From Planctomycetota bacterium (GTDB lineage: Bacteria > Planctomycetota > Phycisphaerae > FEN-1346): a stretch of DNA of 53,208 nt. The stretch is taken from positions 1 through 53,208 of the forward strand of contig JAUVZF010000020.1 of assembly GCA_030602705.1 (NCBI GenBank). The letters run 5' to 3'. A program made the translations under genes and the position numbers. The notes beneath the pieces are model-generated. The model was given only the letters and a program-made list of their open reading frames with translations. It ran no database searches and was not told the DNA's origin. How positions within the stretch are numbered: position 1 is the first letter of the stretch; each line of letters opens with the position of its first letter. This document shows, piece after piece, positions 45,301-52,184 of the stretch.

Positions 45301-45642
45301 ACGGTCGCCGACGCCATCGCCGCCGGCAAGAAGGCCGCCGCCGTGATAAACCGCCACCTCCGCGGCGAAGACCTGGTCCGGGAGCCCGACATCCGGTTGC
45401 CGACCGAGTTCATCGAACCCGCCGAAGCGGGCGACGAGCAGGGCGAGCAGGCCGCCCGGGCCGAGCCCCCCACCATCCCCGTCGAATCGCGACGGAAGAA
45501 CTTCGCCGAGGTCGAGATGGCCCTTTCGACCCAACAGGCCCACGCCGAGGCGCGGCGGTGCTTGAGATGCGACCTGGCCTTCACGCAGCCCCCGCCGGCA
45601 GAGGAGAACCCCTGCGCGGCCGTCGAGGGAGCATCCGCATGA
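42397..45642 (+). CDS. NuoF-GltD fusion flavoprotein
   Basis: The 1081-residue fusion begins at the ATG at 42397. Residues 1-110 resemble a thioredoxin-like [2Fe-2S] module (GTCGLASG, TGCHGFCQ). Residues about 130-560 are NuoF: FMN-binding GLRGRGGGGFPTG, NADEGDPGAYMDR, an SLBB-like region and the SCGKCFTCRKG [4Fe-4S] ligands near 472. Residues about 560-1060 match GltD: CQAACPLD, CARVCDRKCEQRC for [4Fe-4S] clusters, FAD-binding VAVVGAGPAGLAAAHYL near 658 and NADPH-binding VAVIGGGNSAVDAAR near 790. The enzyme therefore has FMN with NAD(H) and FAD with NADP(H) sites on one chain. That is the logic of electron-bifurcating or transhydrogenating complexes. Its stop overlaps the next start by four bases. 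Confidence 0.93.
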   Translation: MRKLKSVEGFKALCERLRAGAGTPLPTIVIPAGTCGLASGAGGLVRVAKREILAKGLIDKVRLRVTGCHGFCQMEPSVLIEPRRTFYPKVTLEGMARIVEAVADAEVLTELLLVDPETGEALEKQDDIPFFRKQVRRLLARNEKVDPIRIYHYFEIGGYEQLVEILGWGSGDRIIQEVKDAGLRGRGGGGFPTGLKWELLAKQPGRGGKFIVCNADEGDPGAYMDRSLLEGNPHSIIEGMLIGAYATGATEGIVYVRAEYPLAIRHLAVALEQAREHGLLGENILGTDFAFRLRIVKGAGAFVCGEETALIRSVEGKMGEPRQRPPYPVLKGIDGRPTVINNVETWANIPVIIRQGADRFAKIGTKGNSGTKIFSLVGKIKNTGLVEVPMGMTVGQIVYDIGGGAVGKARIKAVQTGGPSGGCVPAGMFDLPIDYDSLAEAGSIMGSGGMIVMDENTCMVDVAKYFMNFLKDESCGKCFTCRKGTQRMHEILDDISKGKAAPRHLDLLEELALAVKDTTMCGLGQTAPNPVLSTLRHFRGEYERHVVDKKCDALVCTELVGAPCQAACPLDTEAWRYVALIEKGKYDEAYQVIRRANPFPSVCARVCDRKCEQRCQLGTSGDEPVAVRALKRFVTDRVSASAYKPPVIARGAKGSGKVAVVGAGPAGLAAAHYLSMLGHRVTVFEAEAEAGGMLISCIPAYRLPRSIARQEVDSLLDDDNITLRCSAALGRDVTLDDLFADGFQAVFLAMGADTSWKLDLQGEDFAGVYSSMEFLKAFNLRGEELAGGHVAVIGGGNSAVDAARVAIRQENVQSVSLLYRRTDQEMPAYAEEVEAAIEEGIKLETLVSPVRIRYIEAARKEGIRVETMVQPVRIYSQQGRLVGIECIRNRLGEVDASGRRRPVPVPGSEFSISLNSLIVAIGERPDSDCLATMGLAPDKGGRLPVDPRTLAANREGVFAGGDLVTGPNTVADAIAAGKKAAAVINRHLRGEDLVREPDIRLPTEFIEPAEAGDEQGEQAARAEPPTIPVESRRKNFAEVEMALSTQQAHAEARRCLRCDLAFTQPPPAEENPCAAVEGASA

Positions 45643-46319
45643 TCACGTTGACCCTGAACGGACTGGATGTCTCGGTCGAGGAAGGCACGACGCTGCTGGA
45701 GGCCGCCAGGTTCCTGGGCTTTCCCATCCCCACGCTCTGCCACAGGGACGGCCTGTCGCCCTACGGGGCGTGCCGGCTGTGTGTGGTCGAGATCGGCGAG
45801 GGCCCGAAGGCCGCTCTGGTCTCGTCCTGCACGTACCCGGCCGAGGAAGGGCTCAAGGTGCGGACGGCATCCTCGCGCGTGCGGCGTGCCCGGTTGATGG
45901 TTCTGGAACTCCTGCTGGCCTCGTGCCCGCAGTCGAAGACGATCCAGGACCTCGCCTCGGCCCACGGCGTGCGGCAGCAGCGCTTCCGGCAGGAGCAGGA
46001 GGACTGCATTCTGTGCGGCCTGTGCGTGCGGATGTGCGAGGAGCAGATGATGGCCAAGGCCATCGGCTTCCGCGGGCGCGGCCAGACGCGGAGCATCGGC
46101 ACGCCTTTCGACATCAAGTCGGACGTCTGCCGGCAGTGCGGCGGCTGCATGTACATCTGCCCGGCCTGCCAACTTCGCTGCACGTATACCGAGCCGGAGA
46201 AGGCCATCTGCGGCGCCTGTGCGAACCTGGCCCCACCGTGCATCGCGCAGGACCCGTTCGACGACATGATGTGCTACATGGACCCCTGTGTGGCATGTGA
46301 GATAGCACGAGATGACTAA
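45639..46319 (+). CDS. NuoG N-terminal-like ferredoxin subunit
   Basis: The 226-residue protein has the plant-type [2Fe-2S] start (LCHRDGLSPYGACRLCVVEI), then CILCGLCVRMC and CRQCGGCMYICPACQLRC, the pattern of a HydA/NuoG N-terminus without the catalytic domain. It would wire electrons between the NuoF flavin and the partner subunit. Its ATG lies in the ATGA overlap at 45639-45642. The molybdopterin-like part of NuoG is absent. Confidence 0.9.
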   Translation: MITLTLNGLDVSVEEGTTLLEAARFLGFPIPTLCHRDGLSPYGACRLCVVEIGEGPKAALVSSCTYPAEEGLKVRTASSRVRRARLMVLELLLASCPQSKTIQDLASAHGVRQQRFRQEQEDCILCGLCVRMCEEQMMAKAIGFRGRGQTRSIGTPFDIKSDVCRQCGGCMYICPACQLRCTYTEPEKAICGACANLAPPCIAQDPFDDMMCYMDPCVACEIARDD

Positions 46320-46340
46320 CCTGTAAAGGAGCCGACTTCG

Positions 46341-47930
46341 ATGATAACGACGCTTTCCAAACCGAACGCCTCGGCGGCCACACTCACGAAGAACCGCACG
46401 GAGGGCTCCGTTGTGCCCTCCTCCGGCATGTGCGCGACCTGCGTGGACGGCTGCATCGGCATGTGCGAGATCGGCAAGAGCGCCTATCGCGGACACGAGG
46501 TCATCTATCCGCAGCCGTTCGGCATGATTACCACGGCGGCCGAAAAGGCGTATCCCGTCGACTACTCCCACTTCAATATCATGGGAACCGCCGCCGGCGC
46601 ACACGGCATCGAGGCCGATAGCGACAAGGCCATCTTCCCCGCGGTCAACCTCGAGGTCACCTTCGGCCGCGACGGCGGCATCACGTTCCGCCGGCCGTGG
46701 ATCATTCCCGGCATCGGCTCGACCAACATCGCCAAGAACAACTGGGAAGGGCTGGCCATCGGATCGGCACTCGCCGGAACCGGCCTCACCATCGGCGAGA
46801 ACGTCGTCGGCATGGACCCGGAGGCCGTGTTCAAGAACGGCCGGGTGGTGGACACGGCAGACCTGAAGCGACGCGTCAAACTCTACAAAGACCATCAGCG
46901 CGACGGCTGCGGCGCCATCATCGTGCAGGCGAACATCGAGGACACCCGCCTGGGCACCCAGGAGTACGCCATCGAGAAACTCGGCGTCCAGTGCGTGGAA
47001 CTCAAGTGGGGCCAGGGCGCCAAAGACATCGGCGGCGAGGTCAAGATCCGCGACCTCAAGAAGGCCCAACTCCTCGACGAGCGAGGCTATCTTGTCCTGC
47101 CGGACCCGACCGACCACGACGTCATCAAGGAGTTCGAGCGCGGCGCGTTCAAGGAGTTCGAGCGGCACTCCCACGTCGGCATGGTGACCGAGGAGTCCTT
47201 CGCCCGGCGGGTCGAACAGTTACGCAAAGCCGGCGCCAAGTACATCTTCCTCAAGACCGGCGCGTACCGGCCGGCCGACCTCGCGCGGGCCGTCCTGTTC
47301 TGCTCGCGATACAAACTCGACCTGCTGACCGTGGACGGCGCGGGCGGCGGGACGGGCATGAGCCCATGGCGGATGATGAACGAGTGGGGCATGCCGCCCG
47401 TCTACCTGCACTCGCTGCTGCACCGCTACGCCAAGAAACTGGCCGACAAGGGCGAGCACCTGCCTGCGATCGCAGTGGCCGGCGGGTTCGCGTTCGAGGA
47501 CCAGATCTTCAAGGGCCTGGCCCTCGGGGCGCCGTTCGTCAAACTCATCGGCATGGCCCGCGCGCCTATCGCCGCGGCGATGGTCGGCAAGACCATCGGA
47601 CGAACCATCGACGAGCACCAGGTGCCCGTCTACATCGAGCGGTTCGGCAACTCAAGAGAGGAGATCTTCGTCACGGCCGCCGCGCTGCGCAAAGAACTGG
47701 GAGACAAGACATTCGAGAATCTCCCGACGGGCGCCCTCGGCCTGTATACCTACTACGAACGCCTCGACCAGGGCCTGCGTCAACTCATGGCCGGCAGTCG
47801 GAAGTTCTCGCTCGAGCATCTCTCGCGGGATGACATCGCCGCCCTGACGCCAGAGGCCGCCCAGGTCAGCGGCATCCGCTACATCATGGACGTGGACCAG
47901 GGGAAAGTCGAGTCCATCCTGGACGGCTGA
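46341..47930 (+). CDS. GltB-like FMN-binding glutamate synthase-related protein
   Basis: The 529-residue protein carries the FMN-binding alpha/beta barrel of the glutamate synthase large subunit, with GAGGGTGMSPWRMMNEWG near residue 334 and VAGGFAFEDQIFKGLALGA. The N-terminus has a Cys cluster CATCVDGCIGMCEIG (residues 31-45), which may bind an Fe-S cluster. The glutaminase and GXGXG domains of full GltB are absent, so ammonia or a different substrate would be used, as in archaeal-type enzymes. AAAGGAG precedes the ATG. It closes the sigma-54 operon and is the likely catalytic subunit. Confidence 0.9.
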   Translation: MITTLSKPNASAATLTKNRTEGSVVPSSGMCATCVDGCIGMCEIGKSAYRGHEVIYPQPFGMITTAAEKAYPVDYSHFNIMGTAAGAHGIEADSDKAIFPAVNLEVTFGRDGGITFRRPWIIPGIGSTNIAKNNWEGLAIGSALAGTGLTIGENVVGMDPEAVFKNGRVVDTADLKRRVKLYKDHQRDGCGAIIVQANIEDTRLGTQEYAIEKLGVQCVELKWGQGAKDIGGEVKIRDLKKAQLLDERGYLVLPDPTDHDVIKEFERGAFKEFERHSHVGMVTEESFARRVEQLRKAGAKYIFLKTGAYRPADLARAVLFCSRYKLDLLTVDGAGGGTGMSPWRMMNEWGMPPVYLHSLLHRYAKKLADKGEHLPAIAVAGGFAFEDQIFKGLALGAPFVKLIGMARAPIAAAMVGKTIGRTIDEHQVPVYIERFGNSREEIFVTAAALRKELGDKTFENLPTGALGLYTYYERLDQGLRQLMAGSRKFSLEHLSRDDIAALTPEAAQVSGIRYIMDVDQGKVESILDG

Positions 47931-48077
47931 TAACGACGCTGCAAAACGGCTGCAAGCCGTACTGCTTGCCTGACGTGACATCACCTGCCGAGACGGGGTG
48001 CCATGCAACGCGAGGGGCAGGAGGCGCGCAAGTCGCGCACGTGTCGCCACTTGGCAAGACTTGTCAGCACCTGACGC
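47931..48077. other. Spacer before tRNA-Arg
   Basis: No gene is evident. An integrase would normally be expected next to a tRNA 3' end used as an attachment site, but none is present here. Confidence 0.5.
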
Positions 48078-48153
48078 TGGCGCGCCCGGGAGGATTCGAA
48101 CCTCCAACCTTCGGATTCGAAGTCCGCGACTCTATCCGTTGAGCTACGGGCGC
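48078..48153 (-). tRNA. trnR: tRNA-Arg (anticodon UCG)
   Basis: The minus strand folds into a complete cloverleaf: acceptor GCGCCCG with CGGGCGC, D arm GCTC/GAGT, anticodon loop CTTCGAA with anticodon TCG, T arm GGAGG-TTCGAAT-CCTCC, and an encoded CCA end. The anticodon stem has four clean pairs and one mismatch. The last 49 bases recur at 17126-17174. Confidence 0.95.
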
Positions 48154-48344
48154 AAGTGCGTCAGGAGAAAGCACTTACGAGACATAACCTGCCGCCTCTC
48201 TTCTCTACGCGCAAAACGACAGCCGCGCACGACAACGATATCTAACGACGCTTTCACTGTCAAGCACGCTTGTGGTGTCCGTTGCGGCGGACCTGACGGC
48301 GCTAGCGGATGGTGACACGCCGGCCAACCCTGCCACCCAAACGT

Positions 48345-48492
48345 GGGTGTGACTCTTTTCACTGGCGGGCGGCAGGGCAAAAAGGTTCCAGGAACCTTTT
48401 CCCCGAAGGGCCCGCAGGGTGCTACGCAGAAAAGGTTCCTGGAACCTTTTTGCCTGACGGCGCGACACCTGCCATAATCCGTGATCACACCC
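48345..48492. repeat. MITE-like element, copy 2, core inverted relative to copy 1
   Basis: The 148-base element has the same outer ends and palindromes as copy 1 at 38018-38181. The 29-base core between the palindromes, however, reads as the reverse complement of that in copy 1 with two differences. The 16-base partial duplication of copy 1 is absent. It precedes the promoter of the Tad operon. Confidence 0.85.
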
Positions 48493-48535
48493 GTTAATGC
48501 ACCCGAACGTTGTAGCGTTTGAGGCGTCTGCCTCG

Positions 48536-48541
48536 TATAAT
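48536..48541 (+). promoter_or_regulatory. -10 box of the Tad operon promoter
   Basis: TATAAT at 48536-48541 lies 32 bases before the CpaF gene. The -35 is weak: TTGTAG at 48510-48515 is 20 bases away. Confidence 0.5.
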
Positions 48542-48573
48542 AGGGTGGCCCGTATGCCCGTGAAGGGTGCGCT

Positions 48574-49731
48574 ATGATAGTGTCTGAGCCTGAGAAAAAG
48601 GTGGTAGCCGACCGCGAGGAACTGCGGCTCGAGGACATCTTCGAGAAGACGATCTACCACTTCCTCGAGCCGGTCGGGGAGTTCCTGCGCGACCCGACCG
48701 TGACGGAAGTCATGATCAACAACTACAACGAGATTTACATCGAGCGCAAGGGTCAACTCATACTGACCGATGCGCGGTTCCCGACCGAGGCCGCGCTGAT
48801 GGCGGCCGTCCGGAACATGCTTCAGTTCGTGGGCAAACGCCTGAACCCCGACATCCCCATGATGGACGCCCGCCTGCCGGACGGCTCCCGCGTTCACGTG
48901 GCCATGCCCCCATGCTCGCGGCGGGGCACCATGGTGACGATCCGCAAGTTCTCGCGCGAGGCGTTCGACATGGACTTCCTCGTGCGGACCCGGTCCGTTT
49001 CGGAACTGGCCCGCGATTTCCTCCACCTGTGCATGATCACCGAAAAGAACATGCTGATCAGCGGCGGCACCTCCAGCGGCAAGACCAGTCTGCTGAACGT
49101 TCTGTCGGAGTACATCCCGGACGACCGGCGTATCGTGGTCATCGAGGAATCGGGCGAACTGCAACTCAAGCAGCCGCACGTCATCAGCCTTGAAGCCCGC
49201 TCGCCCGACCGCTACGGACGGGGCGAGGTCACGATCCGGGAACTCTTCAAGAACAGCCTCCGGATGCGCCCCGACCGCGTTATCGTGGGCGAGTGCCGCG
49301 GCGGCGAGGCGCTCGACATGATCCAGGCGATGACGAGCGGCCACGCGGGGTCCGTCACGACGCTCCACTCCGATTCTCCGGCTGACTCGCTGAACCGCCT
49401 GGAGACCATGGCACTGATGAGCAACGTCGACATCCCCCTGGCCGCCCTGCGGTCCCAGGTGGCCTCCGCCATCCACGTGATTGTCCAGATGATGCGGTTC
49501 CAGGACGGCGGCCGGCGCGTCGTCCAGATCGCCCAGACCCTGCCCCTGGACGCGCGCGGCCAGTACCAGACGGAAGACCTGTTTGTGCTGCGCCTGCCGG
49601 AAGGCGAGAGGGAACTGTCGAAGGCGTCGCTGGAGTGGACGGGTGCGAAAATCGCCTTTCGCAAGGAAGTGGCCGTCCAGAGCGCCGTCGCAAACTTGCC
49701 AAGCCTCGAGCCGCTTGTGGCCGATAAGTAA
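48574..49731 (+). CDS. cpaF: Tad/Flp pilus secretion ATPase (CpaF/TadA)
   Basis: The 385-residue protein has an N-terminal region with EFLRDPTVTEVMINNYNEIYIERKG, and the ATPase core with Walker A GGTSSGKT (164-171), RIVVIEESGELQL, and SLRMRPDRVIVGECRG and MTSGHAGSVTTLHS further on. It powers assembly of Flp-type pili. GAAGGG lies just upstream. It starts a short Tad operon; the usual TadB/TadC membrane proteins and secretin are not in this window. Confidence 0.95.
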   Translation: MIVSEPEKKVVADREELRLEDIFEKTIYHFLEPVGEFLRDPTVTEVMINNYNEIYIERKGQLILTDARFPTEAALMAAVRNMLQFVGKRLNPDIPMMDARLPDGSRVHVAMPPCSRRGTMVTIRKFSREAFDMDFLVRTRSVSELARDFLHLCMITEKNMLISGGTSSGKTSLLNVLSEYIPDDRRIVVIEESGELQLKQPHVISLEARSPDRYGRGEVTIRELFKNSLRMRPDRVIVGECRGGEALDMIQAMTSGHAGSVTTLHSDSPADSLNRLETMALMSNVDIPLAALRSQVASAIHVIVQMMRFQDGGRRVVQIAQTLPLDARGQYQTEDLFVLRLPEGERELSKASLEWTGAKIAFRKEVAVQSAVANLPSLEPLVADK

Positions 49732-49747
49732 GGGGCAGCAATACGCC

Positions 49748-49978
49748 ATGACGGTGTTAAAGAAAACGCGGCGTTGGGTCGGCGCCCTTGCCCGCACGGG
49801 CGGGGCGGCGCTGGCCGCACGCTTTCACCGCAACGAGCGCGGCGCCGCGATGCTCGAATACACACTGGTGTTCGGCGTCATCGCTCTGATGCTCATGGCG
49901 CTGTTTTACAGGATGTTCCACGTGCTGACGGACTACTTTGGCATGATCGCGTTTTTCGTGACGTGGCCGTTCATTTGA
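49748..49978 (+). CDS. Flp-type pilin-like protein
   Basis: The 76-residue protein has a basic start, then RNERGAAMLEYTLVFGVIALML. The Ala/Gly before a hydrophobic segment with Glu at +5 is the class III prepilin pattern, so cleavage would occur in front of AAMLEY. Most of the rest is the hydrophobic helix. The next pilin-like gene begins about 40 bases downstream. Confidence 0.8.
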   Translation: MTVLKKTRRWVGALARTGGAALAARFHRNERGAAMLEYTLVFGVIALMLMALFYRMFHVLTDYFGMIAFFVTWPFI

Positions 49979-50017
49979 CGGTTGCCCGAGGGGACGCACC
50001 GGTAGGAGACGCAAGTG

Positions 50018-50245
50018 ATGAGATACATGATGGACAGTCTGAAGAGGTTGCACCGGGACGAGCGCGGCGCCGAGGGGCTCGAGAAACTCCTCATCATCGC
50101 CGCCATCGTTCTGCCCTTGCTGGGTCTGCTGATCATCTTCCGCGACAAGATCAAGGACTGGGTGATCGACATCTGGCAAGAAGCCACGGACAAGGAAGGG
50201 GAGGAACACGACACCTTCTTCGGCGACCCACTAGCCACGCCGTAG
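50018..50245 (+). CDS. Flp-type pilin-like protein
   Basis: The 75-residue protein has DERGAEGLEKLLIIAAIVLPLLGLLIIF, again with the prepilin pattern, but with a different mature start (AEGLEK). The preferred ATG at 50018 has AGGAG nine bases upstream; a GTG at 50015 is possible. The acidic tail HDTFFGDPLATP is unusual for a pilin. Two dissimilar tiny pilins in a row suggest major and minor subunits. Confidence 0.75.
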   Translation: MRYMMDSLKRLHRDERGAEGLEKLLIIAAIVLPLLGLLIIFRDKIKDWVIDIWQEATDKEGEEHDTFFGDPLATP

Positions 50246-50433
50246 TCGTCGCCGGCCATGCGGCTCGTATGAGCGGGGCGGTCGGGCACGTGTGCTCGTG
50301 CCGGCGCACTCAGTGACCGGTCGGCAGACCGTACGGTGGCTTGGTCCTGCGCGTCGGAGGGCAGAGACTCCGGCCGACGCGCGCTCGGCGGGCTAGGTTG
50401 CGGTCCGGCCCGATGAGGGGACGGAGAGCGCCG
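50246..50433. other. Spacer between pilin and prepilin peptidase genes
   Basis: No gene is supported in these 188 bases. Confidence 0.5.
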
Positions 50434-51015
50434 GTGATTTGGGAATGGGTTTCGCTCATCGTCCTGGCCGCGGTGCTGGTGGCGGCCGGGGCCAGTGACT
50501 TAGCGCGGGGCAAGGTCTTCAACTGGCTGACCTACCCTGCGATTGTCGTCGGCCTGGCGCTCGGGGCCGCCCAGGGCGCTGCCGACGAGGTGGTCTGGGA
50601 CGGCCTTCTGGACCACGTGCTGGGCTTCGGTTTCGGGTTCGGCATCCTCTTTCTTGCCTACCTGTTAGGCGGAATGGGCGGCGGCGACGTGAAACTGATG
50701 GGCGCCGTGGGGGCGTTTCTCGGATGGGAGAGCGAGGGAGCGCTTCACGCGGTCTTTTATTCTTTCCTGGTGGCCGCCGCCCTCGGCGTCATCTTGATGA
50801 TCTGGCGGGGAGAGACGCGCCTGGTCTTGCGGAAGTTGTGGCTGGCCGTCCGTATTCTCCCGCTGCCGAAGGCCGGGATGAAGGATGCGGTGCCGGTCGA
50901 TACGTTTCGCGTGCCGTTCGGGTTTGCTGTGTGCGTGGGAACGTTGTGGTTCCTGGCAGAGGATCTGATCGGCGGGTCGCTCTTGGACGGGGCGGGGCGA
51001 TTGCTCGGTCTCTGA
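50434..51015 (+). CDS. A24 prepilin peptidase (TadV/CpaA type)
   Basis: The protein is 193 residues if started at the GTG at 50434, preceded by GGAGA; an ATG at 50413 adds seven residues. Hydrophobic helices cover nearly the whole chain. The aspartates of the A24 family are seen in SDLARGKVFNW and GGGDVKLMGAVGAFLG (GxGD). It cleaves prepilin leaders and fits the preceding pilin-like genes. Confidence 0.88.
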   Translation: MIWEWVSLIVLAAVLVAAGASDLARGKVFNWLTYPAIVVGLALGAAQGAADEVVWDGLLDHVLGFGFGFGILFLAYLLGGMGGGDVKLMGAVGAFLGWESEGALHAVFYSFLVAAALGVILMIWRGETRLVLRKLWLAVRILPLPKAGMKDAVPVDTFRVPFGFAVCVGTLWFLAEDLIGGSLLDGAGRLLGL

Positions 51016-51043
51016 CGCGGTCGGCGAGATTCGGGATGAGGAC

Positions 51044-52153
51044 ATGGCGATGAAGGGCACAGGCAAACGGAGGCTCCTGGTGCTCGGCGTGGCCAGCGCG
51101 CTGGCCACGGTCGGCATCGTCGTCCTGGCCGTGAAAGCGTTCGGCCGCGCGCCCCAGTGGCTGACGGCTGCCGCCGTCAGCCCGCTCGCCGTGTGGTGCA
51201 TCGTACTCATGGTTGGCGGCGTGGCGGTGCTGGGGGTGGTGGCGGCGCTGCTGATCGTGCTGCGGTCGGGGGCAAAGCCGGCCGAGCGCGGTCTTCATGC
51301 GGACCAGGGCGGGGCGGCCGCCGTCGAGATGGCGCTGCTGTTTCCGTTTGCCGTGCTGATCTTCCTGACGATCCTGCAGGCGGCGCTGCTGTTCAACGCG
51401 AACATGGTGGTCCACTACGCGGGGTTTGCGGCGGCGCGGATGGCAACGGTCGTGGTGCCGATGGACATGGGCGACATCAGCGACGAGGGGCGGAACCTGG
51501 TGTACGGTCCGGAGCAGGGCGTCTCCGAGAAGCGCGAGATGATCCGGCGTGCGGCTGTTCTGGCGCTGGTGCCGGTCAGCGCGCGGCTCGAGATGCCGGG
51601 CGTCGGTTTCGGCGACGAGTTCCTGCCCGGCGCCGAGGACCTGGTCGCCGGCCAGGTGCAGAGCGCCATGGAGTTGAGAGACACCGCCGAAGACCCTCGC
51701 TGGGGCTGGGGCTGGCCGCGCAGGGTCAGGGCACAGTACACTTATGCCAACGGGAATTACGTGCCCAAGATCGACGGCCGATACGATCCGAAGAACAGTC
51801 GGCCCATTACCGAAGTCGAACTGGCCCCGCCCGACCACTGGCAGGACGGCAACCCCGACCCCGACTGCCCCTATCGCCACCATCGCGAAGACGAATGGAC
51901 CCAGTGGGGCTGGACCTACGAGCCGTACTGCCCGTTCTACCATCGGGACTTTCCGATCTGGGACTTCTGGTACTGGGAGTTTCTGGACGTGCGGGTGACG
52001 TACCAGTTTCTGCTCCAGATACCGTATGCGTCGCGTTTTCTGGGCGAGAAGATCACGGTGTCGGGGCTGACCGGCAACAACTATGCCGCCCGGATTCAGG
52101 TGGTGGGAAGCCTCTCGAACGAGGGCGGACCGGAACTCAGACCAAGCCACTGA
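51044..52153 (+). CDS. TadE-like pilus-associated protein with long aromatic insert
   Basis: The 369-residue protein has two or three N-terminal hydrophobic segments, then DQGGAAAVEMALLFPFAVLIFLTIL, a TadE/TadG-type pseudopilin helix with Glu. The middle region contains a Trp-, Tyr- and Pro-rich stretch around residues 255-320 (DDEWTQWGWTYEPYCPFYH and similar) that may be a surface ligand-binding part. A start at 51050 is equally possible. It lies between the prepilin peptidase and the kinase. Confidence 0.75.
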   Translation: MAMKGTGKRRLLVLGVASALATVGIVVLAVKAFGRAPQWLTAAAVSPLAVWCIVLMVGGVAVLGVVAALLIVLRSGAKPAERGLHADQGGAAAVEMALLFPFAVLIFLTILQAALLFNANMVVHYAGFAAARMATVVVPMDMGDISDEGRNLVYGPEQGVSEKREMIRRAAVLALVPVSARLEMPGVGFGDEFLPGAEDLVAGQVQSAMELRDTAEDPRWGWGWPRRVRAQYTYANGNYVPKIDGRYDPKNSRPITEVELAPPDHWQDGNPDPDCPYRHHREDEWTQWGWTYEPYCPFYHRDFPIWDFWYWEFLDVRVTYQFLLQIPYASRFLGEKITVSGLTGNNYAARIQVVGSLSNEGGPELRPSH

Positions 52154-52184
52154 CCGAGGACCAAGACCGGAGAGATCGGCAGCC

